Notes under the pieces: model-generated
What the model saw: the letters and a program-made list of their open reading frames with translations, nothing else
What the model was told of the DNA's origin: nothing
Database searches by the model: none
Assembly (NCBI RefSeq): GCF_029910095.1
Contig: NZ_CP094526.1
Span: 5,394,001 to 5,458,000, forward strand
From: Bradyrhizobium sp. ISRA464
GTDB taxonomy: Bacteria; Pseudomonadota; Alphaproteobacteria; Rhizobiales; Xanthobacteraceae
Direction: 5' to 3'
Length of the DNA stretch: 64,000 nt
Part shown: positions 24,866 through 33,386 of the stretch, piece after piece
Layout: each line of letters opens with the position of its first letter
Position numbering within the stretch: position 1 is the first letter of the stretch
Program-made: the position numbers and the translations under genes

Positions 24866-25615
24866 TCACTCGATCGGGTGGCCTATCATCGCGGTGAGTT
24901 CGTGAACCAGGCGATCGGACATCTGTCCGGTCACCGGGAGCTTCCGCGCCCGCTCGAACTTCGCGATCGCGGTCTGCGTATCCGCGCCGATCGTGCCGGT
25001 CGGCTTGAGCTGACCATAGCCATATTCGGTCAGCGCACGCTGGACCGCGGCGATGCGTCTTCCGGCCGGGCTCAGATGCGGGGTCGGGATCGGTGCCGGC
25101 GGACGAATGACGTTGGACGGCGCGGCGGCCGGCGGCGCAGCGGTCGACTTCATCACCAGATTGGTCATGGGGTCGGACGCCTTCGCCTCGGCCGGCTTGG
25201 CTTCAGCAGATTTTGCCTCGGCGGCCCTGGTTTCAGCCGGCTTCGTCTCCACCGGCTTCACCTCGACCGGCCTCGGCGTCTCCACGGCAGCGGGCTCGAC
25301 CGACCGCGCTGCGGCTTCAGCCGGGCGCGGACGCGGCAACGGGCTGGTAACGGCGGCGACCGGCGCCGGCGGCGGAAGCGTCACGACCGAGCCGCCAAAC
25401 ATCGGCGACGGATGACGGCCAGCCTGCAGGAACAAGGCATTGATCAGGATCGCAACGATGACAGCCGCTGCCAGCACGCCCGCGACCATGTCCTTCGGAC
25501 TGTAGAGCAGCACGCGCAGGAAGAGGCCGCGTTCTTCCTCGGCCTCGATCGCCATTGCCTTCGCGCCGCGGCGACGGCGCGGCGCCTCATCATCGTCCAA
25601 AGTCTTTCTAGGCAC
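24866..25615 (-). CDS. Membrane-anchored peptidoglycan-binding domain protein
   Basis: A 249-residue protein with a cytoplasmic basic N-terminus (PRRRRGAKAM), one membrane helix at about 42-65, a long Pro/Ala/Glu/Lys-rich linker (about 75-170, with PVETKPAETRAAEAKSAEAK-type repeats) and a C-terminal PG_binding_1 domain (RIAAVQRALTEYGYGQLKPT, ADTQTAIAKFERARKLPVTG). It would span the periplasm and touch the wall. It starts with GTG, overlapping the end of the upstream histidine kinase gene by eight bases, with AGGTG before it, so the two are translationally coupled. Confidence 0.88.
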   Translation of the reverse strand: MPRKTLDDDEAPRRRRGAKAMAIEAEEERGLFLRVLLYSPKDMVAGVLAAAVIVAILINALFLQAGRHPSPMFGGSVVTLPPPAPVAAVTSPLPRPRPAEAAARSVEPAAVETPRPVEVKPVETKPAETRAAEAKSAEAKPAEAKASDPMTNLVMKSTAAPPAAAPSNVIRPPAPIPTPHLSPAGRRIAAVQRALTEYGYGQLKPTGTIGADTQTAIAKFERARKLPVTGQMSDRLVHELTAMIGHPIE

Positions 25616-27425
25616 TTTTCTTCACCTGATGGGCTTGCTCTTGTAATCCGGACCGCAGCGCGGGCTTCAGCGGCGAGACATTGCTGGACGGTTCGGCCGC
25701 TACCGGCAGCGTGAACGCGAGCGGCAGCGCGATCGACACCGTGGTGCCCTCGCCGACCTTGCTTTCCACGCTCAGCTCGCCGTGATGGAGGCTGACCAGT
25801 CCCTTCACGATCGAGAGGCCAAGGCCCGTGCCTTCGTGCCGACGCTGATAGGTCTTGCCGGCCTGGAAGAATGGGTCGCCGATCCGCTTGAGGTCATCGG
25901 CGGCAATGCCGACGCCGGTGTCCGAGACACGCAGCTGCAGCCGCGATCCTTCGACCGCAGCCGATACCGTCACCCTGCCACCGCGTTCGGTAAACTTGAT
26001 GGCGTTGGAGACGAGATTGAGCACGATCTGCTTGAACGCGCGCGGGTCGCCATTCATGACCGGCAAATCATCGGGAACGCGGGTCACGAGATCGACGCCG
26101 TTCTCGCGCGCCTTCAGCGCCACCAGGTTGCAGCAATTGACCAGCGCCGGCCGCGGGGCAAACGGCTCGGGAGAAATCTCGAAATTGCCGGACTCCATCT
26201 TCGACATGTCGAGGATGCCGTTGACGACGGACAGCAGATGCTGGCCGGAGTCGTGGATAAGCTGCGCGTACTCCTTGCGGCGCACGGCATCGAGGCCCAG
26301 GGCCTCCTCCTGCGCGATCATCTCGGAGAAGCCGATGATGGCGTTGAGCGGCGTCCGCAGTTCGTGGCTCATGGTCGCGAGGAAGCGCGTCTTCGAAGCA
26401 TCCGCCTGCTCCGCAGCGTTGCGTGCCAGCTCCAGGGCTTGCTCCTGCACCTTGCGATCAGTGACGTCACGGATCACGGCGACGACCTCAGCTTCGCCGG
26501 AGGTCTGATCGAGCGGACGGCAGCGCATCTCCACCCAGATGAAGTCGGCCGCGACGGCCTGGCCCCGCGCCGCGTCGCGGCGCAGGCGGAACTCGACGCT
26601 GCGCGGCTCGCCGCCGCGCGCGGCATCCGAGAGCGCGGTGAGATAGGCCGGGCGGTCCGCTACATGAACGCGGTCGAACAGGCCGTGGCCCAACAGCCGC
26701 GGTGCCTGAACGCCGAGCATGATCTCGGCCGCGGGCGAAATGAAACGCACCGCACCGTTGCGGCTGTGCCGCGACAACACATCGCTGATGTTGTGCGCGA
26801 GCAGCCGATAGCGCTCTTCCTCGACGTAGAGCAGCGACACGGTGGTGCGCGCCAGCGACTCGGCGCCAAAGGCGAGCCCGGCTGCATAGAATATCGCCGA
26901 CACGACGCCGAAGCCGCCCAACATGCTGCTCGCCGCGATCGCGGCGTCAGCAGCCGGCAGCACGTGATAATATCCGAGCGCGCTCAGCAACGCCGCGCAG
27001 GTCATCGCCAGCGCGAATGCAAAGGCCACCACGCGCCGCGACGCCGACAGCGCCGCCTCGATCGGAATGACGATGAGCCATACGGCGGCGAAGGACGTAA
27101 TTCCACCGGTGGTCGCCGCGATCATCATCACGAGACCGGCGAGCGCCAGCGACGACAGCACATGCGCGCCCTCGTAGCGGCCGGTGCGCGACAAGAACCA
27201 TGACAGCAGGATCGGCGCGATTAGCCAGGCGAAGGCCGCGACCTCGATCGCCGTAGGCGCACCGCGCATCGCAAGGAAGGCCGGGAAGGACGCGAGCGCA
27301 GCCAGGCTGCCGAGCAGCCGCGGCGCCATGAAGGCGCGATGGCGCGCACGCGTCAGCGCATCATATTGCGCCGACGGATGCAGCAGCGCATCGAGGCAAT
27401 CGCGAATTAGACTCACAACACTCAC
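25608..27425 (-). CDS. PAS domain sensor histidine kinase, multi-pass membrane
   Basis: A 605-residue sensor kinase. The N-terminal third has about six membrane helices (roughly 36-190), then a PAS domain (about 205-325), the dimerisation/phosphoacceptor box FLATMSHELRTPLNAIIGFS with His354, and a HATPase domain with the N-box around LNLVSNAIKF (469-478), DTGVGI (502-507) and GTGLGLSI (532-539). No receiver domain or response regulator lies nearby, so the partner is unknown; the architecture resembles PleC/DivJ-type alphaproteobacterial kinases. The start is GTG 27425, with a second in-frame GTG at 27416. It is coupled to the peptidoglycan-binding gene, suggesting an envelope signal. Confidence 0.9.
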   Translation of the reverse strand: MSVVSLIRDCLDALLHPSAQYDALTRARHRAFMAPRLLGSLAALASFPAFLAMRGAPTAIEVAAFAWLIAPILLSWFLSRTGRYEGAHVLSSLALAGLVMMIAATTGGITSFAAVWLIVIPIEAALSASRRVVAFAFALAMTCAALLSALGYYHVLPAADAAIAASSMLGGFGVVSAIFYAAGLAFGAESLARTTVSLLYVEEERYRLLAHNISDVLSRHSRNGAVRFISPAAEIMLGVQAPRLLGHGLFDRVHVADRPAYLTALSDAARGGEPRSVEFRLRRDAARGQAVAADFIWVEMRCRPLDQTSGEAEVVAVIRDVTDRKVQEQALELARNAAEQADASKTRFLATMSHELRTPLNAIIGFSEMIAQEEALGLDAVRRKEYAQLIHDSGQHLLSVVNGILDMSKMESGNFEISPEPFAPRPALVNCCNLVALKARENGVDLVTRVPDDLPVMNGDPRAFKQIVLNLVSNAIKFTERGGRVTVSAAVEGSRLQLRVSDTGVGIAADDLKRIGDPFFQAGKTYQRRHEGTGLGLSIVKGLVSLHHGELSVESKVGEGTTVSIALPLAFTLPVAAEPSSNVSPLKPALRSGLQEQAHQVKKSA

Positions 27426-27856
27426 AGCACTCGCGCTTCGGCTCGATCGTCGGACAGACGCGCCGGAACGCCTCCTTGGTGATTGCAGGTCAACGTGTCA
27501 GAGCGAACTTAAGCGAACGCTAAGGCGAGGCGTCCCGCCACCAAACACCGTGCATTCGCGAAGCTTTGGCGCGCTATTCACCGCGCATTTGTCAGGGATG
27601 GTGAACGGCAGGTTTCCGGACGTGACGATCTATGGTTTCGAAATGGTGGACACGCCCGATCCGGCACATCAGGCCTCGCCGCACGTCATCAATCGAAAAT
27701 TTACGCCGAATCAAATCAGGCGGATTTTCCGCGTTTTTTCGGCGGATTTACCTCAATGCAAACACTTCCGATTTATCGAGCGATGCTACGTGTGAGCCAA
27801 ATGCGGCATCGACCGCATGTGAAGCAAAAGACAAGACAGACGACCGGGGTCGCGCC
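27426..27856. other. Divergent intergenic region upstream of kinase and DUF5330 genes
   Basis: This 431-base region should carry the promoters of the minus-strand kinase and the plus-strand DUF5330 gene. It is AT-richer than its surroundings near 27690-27780. A frame open from 27632 joins the DUF5330 gene but lacks family-like sequence, and I treat it as non-coding. No clear repeat or RNA was found. Confidence 0.5.
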
Positions 27857-28246
27857 ATGTTTTTCCTGTTGCGCTTGGCATTCTGGCTCGGGCTGGTGCT
27901 CGTGCTGCTACCGAGGGACAAAACACCTGAATCGGACAAGGTGCCGCAGATCAGCGCATCGGACGCGGTCTCGGCTGCGACCGCGACGATTAGCGACATG
28001 GGTCAGTTCTGCAAGCGCCAACCCGCTGCCTGCGAGGTCGGTGGCCAGGCCGCGACCGCGATCGGCCAGCGCGCAACCGACGGCGCGCGCAAGCTCTACC
28101 AGATCATCACCGAAAAGAAGGCCCCCGATCACACGGACTCGATCGGCGGAGACGATTTGGACGCTGCGTCGGCCATGGCCGCATCCGGCGACACCCTGAC
28201 GGCGGACGATCAGGCGATCGAATTCCACCCGCCGCCGACGCCGTAA
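27857..28246 (+). CDS. DUF5330 domain protein, small membrane-anchored
   Basis: A 129-residue protein with an N-terminal membrane helix, FFLLRLAFWLGLVLVLLPR, then a short exported or cytoplasmic part with two cysteines in FCKRQPAACEVG. These features match DUF5330, a small family of rhizobial membrane proteins of unknown function. The start ATG 27857 is at the head of the helix; the longer frame upstream is not supported. It is followed at 91 bases by sufE. Confidence 0.8.
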   Translation: MFFLLRLAFWLGLVLVLLPRDKTPESDKVPQISASDAVSAATATISDMGQFCKRQPAACEVGGQAATAIGQRATDGARKLYQIITEKKAPDHTDSIGGDDLDAASAMAASGDTLTADDQAIEFHPPPTP

Positions 28247-28337
28247 CCCGCAAATTAAGCGGGGAACCAGGTCCATTTCCGTCGCTTTCGCGGCCCGCCT
28301 TCCTATATAAGCCGGTAAGAACGGAACGCAGGCCGCA

Positions 28338-28769
28338 ATGACGACGATCGACGAAATCAGGGACAATTTTTCGCTGCTCGACGAGTGGGACGACCGTTAC
28401 CGCTACGTCATCGAGCTCGGCCGCGCGCTCAAGCCCCTGTCGGAGGCAGAGCACTCGGCCGAGAACAAGGTGCAGGGCTGCGTCAGCCAGGTCTGGCTGT
28501 CGAAGCGGATCGAGCGCGACGCCGATGGCGAACCGCGGCTGATCTATCTCGGCGACAGCGACGCCCATATCGTGCGCGGCCTGGTCGCGATCGTGCTGAC
28601 CCTGTTTTCCGGTCACACGCCGAAGGACATCCTGGCCACCGATGCGCTCGCGCTGTTCGACGAGTTCGGCTTCCGCGACCACCTGACGCCGCAGCGCTCC
28701 AACGGCTTGCGGTCGATGGTCGAGCGCATCCGCAACGATGCGCGCGAGGCACTGGCGTCCGCCGCGTAA
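28338..28769 (+). CDS. sufE: SufE family Fe-S cluster assembly sulfur acceptor
   Basis: SufE accepts sulfur from the cysteine desulfurase SufS on a conserved cysteine and passes it to the SufBCD scaffold. This 143-residue protein has the family core NKVQGCVSQVW with the acceptor Cys48, plus IRDNFSLLDEWDDRYRYVIE at the N-terminus and LTPQRSNGLRSMVERI near the end. Size is normal. No other suf gene is nearby, so it is a detached copy, as in several Rhizobiales. Confidence 0.93.
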   Translation: MTTIDEIRDNFSLLDEWDDRYRYVIELGRALKPLSEAEHSAENKVQGCVSQVWLSKRIERDADGEPRLIYLGDSDAHIVRGLVAIVLTLFSGHTPKDILATDALALFDEFGFRDHLTPQRSNGLRSMVERIRNDAREALASAA

Positions 28770-28816
28770 AGCCACGCTTCCTTCGCGCGGACCGCGTCCG
28801 CGTCGCTGGAAACGCT

Positions 28817-29230
28817 CTACTTTCGCTTTCGCGCCTGCTGGCCCAGCCCCATCTTCTTGGCGAGCTGCGAACGCGCCACCGCGTAGTTCGGCGCCACCAT
28901 CGGGTAGTCGGCCGGCAGCCCCCATTTGTCGCGATACTGCTCCGGCGTCATGTTGTACTGCGTACGCAGATGGCGCTTGAGCGACTTGAAGCGCTTGCCA
29001 TCTTCAAGGCACACCAGATATTCGGGCGTGATCGACTTCTTCATCGACACCGCAGGTTTGGCCGGCTCGAGCGGCGCATCGTTGCGTCCGGTCGAGACGC
29101 GCAGCAGCGCGGCGTGGACCTGGCTGATGAGGTTAGGAATATCCGAGGCCGGGGTCGGATTGTTGCTGAGATAGGCCGACACGATATTGGCCGTCAGTTC
29201 GACCGGACTCTTGCCCGACGTATCAGACAT
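28817..29230 (-). CDS. MucR/Ros family zinc-finger transcriptional regulator
   Basis: A 137-residue regulator with the Ros/MucR domain: helical N-terminus ELTANIVSAYLSNNPTPASD, then LVCLEDGKRFKSLKRHLRTQ and YNMTPEQYRDKWGLPADYPM. The finger has CLEDG, with Asp in place of the second Cys, and His residues in RHLRTQYN, as in MucR proteins that bind AT-rich DNA and silence genes for surface polysaccharide, motility and cell cycle. AGGGAAGG precedes the ATG. Bradyrhizobia carry many copies, so this one cannot be tied to a specific regulon. Confidence 0.92.
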   Translation of the reverse strand: MSDTSGKSPVELTANIVSAYLSNNPTPASDIPNLISQVHAALLRVSTGRNDAPLEPAKPAVSMKKSITPEYLVCLEDGKRFKSLKRHLRTQYNMTPEQYRDKWGLPADYPMVAPNYAVARSQLAKKMGLGQQARKRK

Positions 29231-29416
29231 GGCTCAACCTTCCCTGTGCTCTCGAAGGGCGCGGCACCCGAGTGCCGACCGGTCAGTATCCGGCCGCAAC
29301 AATACCTCCGCAGAATCTCGTACTACTTTGCGTATATGAGCGAACTACAGGGAATCTGACAAGAACGGCGATGGTCTATGTTCAAAACCGGGCTCGCCGC
29401 AAGTATTGGCCTCAAA

Positions 29417-30319
29417 TCAAGGCCGCTGCTCCAGGTGCGACCGGAGTTCGTCGATCGAGGCAAACCGCATCATGCCCTCGGGCATCTGCGCTTCGATCGA
29501 TCCGTCCGAATAAAGCGAATAGGCCATACCGTCCACGACACCGGACTTGAGCACCGTCACCGGGGGCTGCTCCTGGGGCGCCGGCGGGTGGCCGGGCGAT
29601 GGCGGGGCAGCCGATGGCGGGGCGGCCTGGGCCTCTCCGAAAGTCGAGGGCGTGCGGGCGCCCCGCCGCGGAGCAACATCGACCGACCGCGGTCGCTCCG
29701 CTTTCGGCCAGGCATCGTCGAAGGTGGCGGGTGAGGACTCGCCGGCCTCAGCCGGATTCGGGCGAAGCTCCGGCGCCAACAGGTCCGGAGGCAGCGGTTC
29801 TGCGGTCCGGGTCTGAGTACGCTCGCGCTCCTTCCGCGAGGTCGAGGAAAACAGCAGGTTGCGCCGTTTAGGCGGCGCCGGAGGGGCGTCTGGAGCCGCG
29901 CCGGCAGGCGCGGGCGATGGCACCTCGCCAGGGGACCCGCGCGAGGCGATCTCTTCGTGCCACGGCGGCCGGGCGGACGAAGCCGGCGATGACGGCGCCA
30001 GCGGCGGAGGCGCCACGGCGTGGGGGTCCCGCTGGGACGGGAAAGGGATCTCACCAGGGCTGCGCGGGGAAATTGCAGGCGCCGGCAATGGGAGCTCGGG
30101 CGCACCCGCTGCAACGGTACCAAGCCGCCGGGCGATGTTCTGGAGTTCCCGGACGGCCACGGCGATCGCCAGCACGATGGCGCCGGTGCACACTCCGGTC
30201 ACGCCGGCCATGATCAACGTGCTGCCGACACTGAATTCCTTGTAGGGAATTCCCAAGCCGATCGCCGCCAAGCCTGCCAACACCAAGCCCGCGCCGACGA
30301 CCCACAGAGCAACCATCAT
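29417..30319 (-). CDS. Conserved membrane protein with long Pro-rich region
   Basis: A 300-residue protein with two N-terminal membrane helices (about 3-25 and 33-57), a Pro/Ala/Ser-rich disordered central region (about 70-250) and a compact C-terminal segment (VVDGMAYSLYSDGSIEAQMP and MMRFASIDELRSHLEQ, about 258-298) that looks like a small folded domain. I have seen this layout in bradyrhizobial hypothetical proteins; no function is known. It is minus-strand and separated from MucR by 186 bases. The central region has the strong GC bias that produces long shadow frames on the other strand. Confidence 0.78.
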   Translation of the reverse strand: MMVALWVVGAGLVLAGLAAIGLGIPYKEFSVGSTLIMAGVTGVCTGAIVLAIAVAVRELQNIARRLGTVAAGAPELPLPAPAISPRSPGEIPFPSQRDPHAVAPPPLAPSSPASSARPPWHEEIASRGSPGEVPSPAPAGAAPDAPPAPPKRRNLLFSSTSRKERERTQTRTAEPLPPDLLAPELRPNPAEAGESSPATFDDAWPKAERPRSVDVAPRRGARTPSTFGEAQAAPPSAAPPSPGHPPAPQEQPPVTVLKSGVVDGMAYSLYSDGSIEAQMPEGMMRFASIDELRSHLEQRP

Positions 30320-30657
30320 CGAACTAACCCCCGGGCGGCCCGCATGAAAATCGCCGCGGCCACCAACGCCACGATACCGTCATATTGCCCACACCGCCAA
30401 CCGCCAATTGTGGACGGAGTTCCCGAAAATCTCATTACAACCGGCAGTGCGGGCCTCCCGTCAGGCCTGGCGCCGGTCCTCCAGGCAGCGATTCCCCTAA
30501 ATCTACTGCCTACGAAATACTGCTAATTTATTGCAACGCTTCGGGGAAATTACGCCACAATTACCAATTACTTGGAAATGGAACTGCGCTATATGGACGC
30601 CGGGGAATGAGGCCCTAAAGCGCCAACTGGGCCACAGGGACGCCGGTACCAATAGCC
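30320..30657. other. Divergent intergenic region before the glycosyltransferase gene
   Basis: This 338-base region is distinctly AT-rich around 30500-30590 compared with neighbours and contains the promoters for both flanking genes. MucR-type silencers prefer such DNA, which may be relevant since a mucR gene lies 1 kb away. I found no coding signal or clear palindrome. Confidence 0.5.
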
Positions 30658-32307
30658 ATGTCATCCATCACGACGTCTGCCATCGATACGCCGGCGCGGC
30701 GCTCGGTGGAAAAGACCTGCGACGATCTCGCCATCCTGGTCCTCGGCGTGGTCGCCGTCGTCGCTGGTCTCACCTTTCGCGATTACGGACTGGGCTGGGA
30801 CGACTACACCCACGCCGAATACGCCGATCTCCTGCTGCGCATGTACCGTTCCGGCTTCAAGGACACCAGCGCGCTGTCCTTTGCCAACCTCTACATGTAT
30901 GGCGGCGGCTTCGACATGGCGGCGGCATTGCTGCACAAGGTCATTCCGCTGGAGCTGTTCGAGACGCGCCGGCTGCTCGGCGCCATCGTCGGCGTGATCG
31001 GGCTTGCGGTCACCTGGCGGCTGGCACGGCGCGTCGGCGGTCCGCTGGCCGGGCTGGCGGCGCTCCTGCTGCTGGCGCTGTGTCCGACCTTCTACGGCCA
31101 CATGTTCATGAACCCGAAGGATGCGCCGTTTGCCGTGGCAATGGTGTTCCTGATCATGGGCCTCGTTCGTCTCGCGGAAGAATATCCGGCGCCCTCGCCG
31201 CGCACGATCCTGATCGTCGGCTTCGGCGCCGGCCTGTCGCTCGGATGCCGGGTGCTCGGCGGCCTCGCGCTGATCTACGCGGCGATCGGATTCATCCCGC
31301 TCTGGATCGATGAGTACCGCAGCCAAGGCCCGCGGGAGGCCGTCCGGCGCTTCGCGCATGTGGTCTACGTGCTGCTGCCGGGGCTCGTGTTCGGCTATCT
31401 CGTGATGGGCCTGATCTGGCCCTGGTCGATCATGGAGCCCGGACATCCGCTGGAAGCGGTGACCTACTTCTCGCACTTCTTCGAGAAGCCCTGGAAGGAG
31501 ATGTTCGACGGCGCACTGGTGTCGGTGCCGGACATGCCGTGGTCCTATCTGCCGACCCTGTTCGCGCTGCAGCTTCCGGAGGTGCTGCTGGTGCTGCTGA
31601 TCGCGGCCGTCGTCATCACCTTCATGTCGCTGTCGCGCAAGGAGGTGCCGGCGCGGCGCAAGACCATCATGCTGATGCTGATGCTGGCGGCGATGCTGCC
31701 GCTGGTCATCGCGATGGTGAAGCGGCCGGCGCTCTACAACGGCATCCGTCATTTCATCTTCGTGATCCCGCCGATGACCGTGCTGGCCGGCGTCGCATTC
31801 GCCCGCGGCATCGATTGGCTCGGCGAGAAGCGCCGCGCTTGGCAGCCAGCCGCACTCGCGGTGTTCGCGTTCGGCCTGCTGCTGCCGCTCAGCGAAATGA
31901 TCCGCCTGCACCCGTATCAGTACACGCACTTCAACCACATTGCCGGCACGGTGCGGACCGCCGACAACTACTTCATGCTGGACTATTGGGGTCTGGCGCT
32001 GAAGCAGGCGTCCGACGGGCTGCGCGAGCAGTTGGCCGAGCGGCAAGAAGTCCCGCCGCAGGACCGCAAGTGGAAAGTCGCGGTCTGCGGTCCGCAACGT
32101 CCGGCCCAGGTCGCGCTCGGTCCCGACTTCACGATCGGCTGGGACAGCAAGGGCGCCGACTTCGCGATGACGCTCGGCGAGTTCTACTGCAAGGGCCTGG
32201 CCGCGCCCGTGCTGGTCGAGATCAAGCGCGACGACGTGGTGTTCGCCCGCGTCTACGATATCCGCGGCCGCAGCATTTCGAGCCTGCTCACGATCCCGGC
32301 TCCTTAA
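30658..32307 (+). CDS. Glycosyltransferase family 39 (PMT/ArnT-like) membrane protein
   Basis: A 549-residue integral membrane glycosyltransferase of the GT-C fold. The first periplasmic loop has GLGWDD, the acidic motif used to bind the lipid-linked sugar in this group. About ten to twelve hydrophobic helices follow, with a C-terminal soluble part from about 440. Blocks such as GHMFMNPKDAPFAVAM (helix 5/6) and YNGIRHFIFVIPPMTVLAG are typical of the ArnT/PMT relatives. It would transfer a sugar from a polyprenyl carrier to lipid, glycan or protein. No partner gene is adjacent, so acceptor and donor are unknown. Confidence 0.85.
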   Translation: MSSITTSAIDTPARRSVEKTCDDLAILVLGVVAVVAGLTFRDYGLGWDDYTHAEYADLLLRMYRSGFKDTSALSFANLYMYGGGFDMAAALLHKVIPLELFETRRLLGAIVGVIGLAVTWRLARRVGGPLAGLAALLLLALCPTFYGHMFMNPKDAPFAVAMVFLIMGLVRLAEEYPAPSPRTILIVGFGAGLSLGCRVLGGLALIYAAIGFIPLWIDEYRSQGPREAVRRFAHVVYVLLPGLVFGYLVMGLIWPWSIMEPGHPLEAVTYFSHFFEKPWKEMFDGALVSVPDMPWSYLPTLFALQLPEVLLVLLIAAVVITFMSLSRKEVPARRKTIMLMLMLAAMLPLVIAMVKRPALYNGIRHFIFVIPPMTVLAGVAFARGIDWLGEKRRAWQPAALAVFAFGLLLPLSEMIRLHPYQYTHFNHIAGTVRTADNYFMLDYWGLALKQASDGLREQLAERQEVPPQDRKWKVAVCGPQRPAQVALGPDFTIGWDSKGADFAMTLGEFYCKGLAAPVLVEIKRDDVVFARVYDIRGRSISSLLTIPAP

Positions 32308-32356
32308 GGGCCGATGTCTTCACAGCAAATCGATCGCGCGTCGGCGCGGTATTGGA

Positions 32357-32378
32357 GCATGATCGTTTCCGATCATGC
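32357..32378. repeat. Short palindrome GCATGATCG/CGATCATGC
   Basis: A perfect nine-base stem with a TTTC loop lies 50 bases after the glycosyltransferase stop. It resembles the GAGCATGATC-type dispersed repeats of bradyrhizobia (from memory) and could also act as a weak transcription end. Confidence 0.6.
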
Positions 32379-32492
32379 CCCAGCCGTCACACGGCGGCAT
32401 GACTGTCACGCCGGAGCGCGGCCTTGCTGCGCTCAGGCCGCAACGCTAGGCTTCCCTTGAACAGCAGCAGCCATCAACGGAGCAAATCGACC

Positions 32493-33272
32493 ATGTCGCC
32501 AGCGGAAGCGCGCCTGAAGGAAGTGCCGTCGGATATCAGCGCGGCGGAGTGGGAGCAGCGGGTCAACCTCGCCGCCTGCTACCGGCTGGTTGCCCTCTAT
32601 GGCTGGGACGATCTGGTCGACACCCACATTTCCGCACGAGTGCCGGGACCGGAGCATCACTTCCTGATCAATCCCTACGGCCTGATGTTCGATGAAATCA
32701 CCGCGTCGAGCCTGGTCAAGGTCGATCTCGACGGCAATCAGCTCTCCAAGAGCGACTACAGCATCAACCCGGCCGGCTTCACCATCCATTCGGCGATCCA
32801 CGAGGTGCGCGAGGACGCCGGCTGCGTGCTCCATCTGCACACGATCGACGGCACCGCGGTGTCGAGCAGCCCCGACGGACTGCTGCCGCTGAACCAGACG
32901 GCGCAGCTCGTCACCCACGACCTCGCCTATCACGACTATGAAGGCATCGCGCTCGATCATGACGAGCGCCCGCGCCTGCAGCGCGACCTCGGCCACAAGA
33001 ACCACATGCTGCTGCGCAATCACGGCACGCTGACGGTCGGCCGCTCGGTCGCCGCGGCGTTCGAGCGCATGTACCATCTGGAGCGGGCCTGCTCGATGCA
33101 GGTGGCGACCCGCGCGCTCGGCCCGATCGCCTATCCGGTCGAGCAGCAGGCGATCGACAAGAACACCGAGCTGCTGTCCAATCCCGACCGCGCCGAGCTG
33201 CGTTCGACCCAGCTGGTGTGGCCGCCGCTGTTGCGCAGGCTCGACCGGGTCAATCCCGGCTACCGCAGTTGA
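32493..33272 (+). CDS. Class II aldolase/adducin family protein
   Basis: A 259-residue protein of the class II aldolase fold, whose members use a divalent zinc in aldol cleavage or related chemistry. Metal-ligand histidines appear in VLHLHTIDG and LLRNHGTLTVG, and the entry sequence YGWDDLVDTHISARVPG is typical. Related proteins include fuculose-1-phosphate aldolase, but this branch is largely uncharacterised. The start at ATG 32493 has GGAG ten bases upstream; an extension to 32424 has no family likeness. It ends before a shared terminator. Confidence 0.88.
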   Translation: MSPAEARLKEVPSDISAAEWEQRVNLAACYRLVALYGWDDLVDTHISARVPGPEHHFLINPYGLMFDEITASSLVKVDLDGNQLSKSDYSINPAGFTIHSAIHEVREDAGCVLHLHTIDGTAVSSSPDGLLPLNQTAQLVTHDLAYHDYEGIALDHDERPRLQRDLGHKNHMLLRNHGTLTVGRSVAAAFERMYHLERACSMQVATRALGPIAYPVEQQAIDKNTELLSNPDRAELRSTQLVWPPLLRRLDRVNPGYRS

Positions 33273-33327
33273 ATTTTCACAATCTTCGCGTAGATTAGCT
33301 GCCAACACCCTCTGCACTATCGGAATC

Positions 33328-33355
33328 AAACGCCGCCCAATTCCGGGCGGCGTTT
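33328..33355. terminator. Bidirectional intrinsic terminator
   Basis: AAACGCCGCCC and GGGCGGCGTTT pair around AATTCC, followed by TTTTT on the plus strand. It serves the convergent class II aldolase and M20 dipeptidase genes. Confidence 0.9.
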
Positions 33356-33386
33356 TTACGTGCGGCAACTGCTCCGCGCTTCGCGC

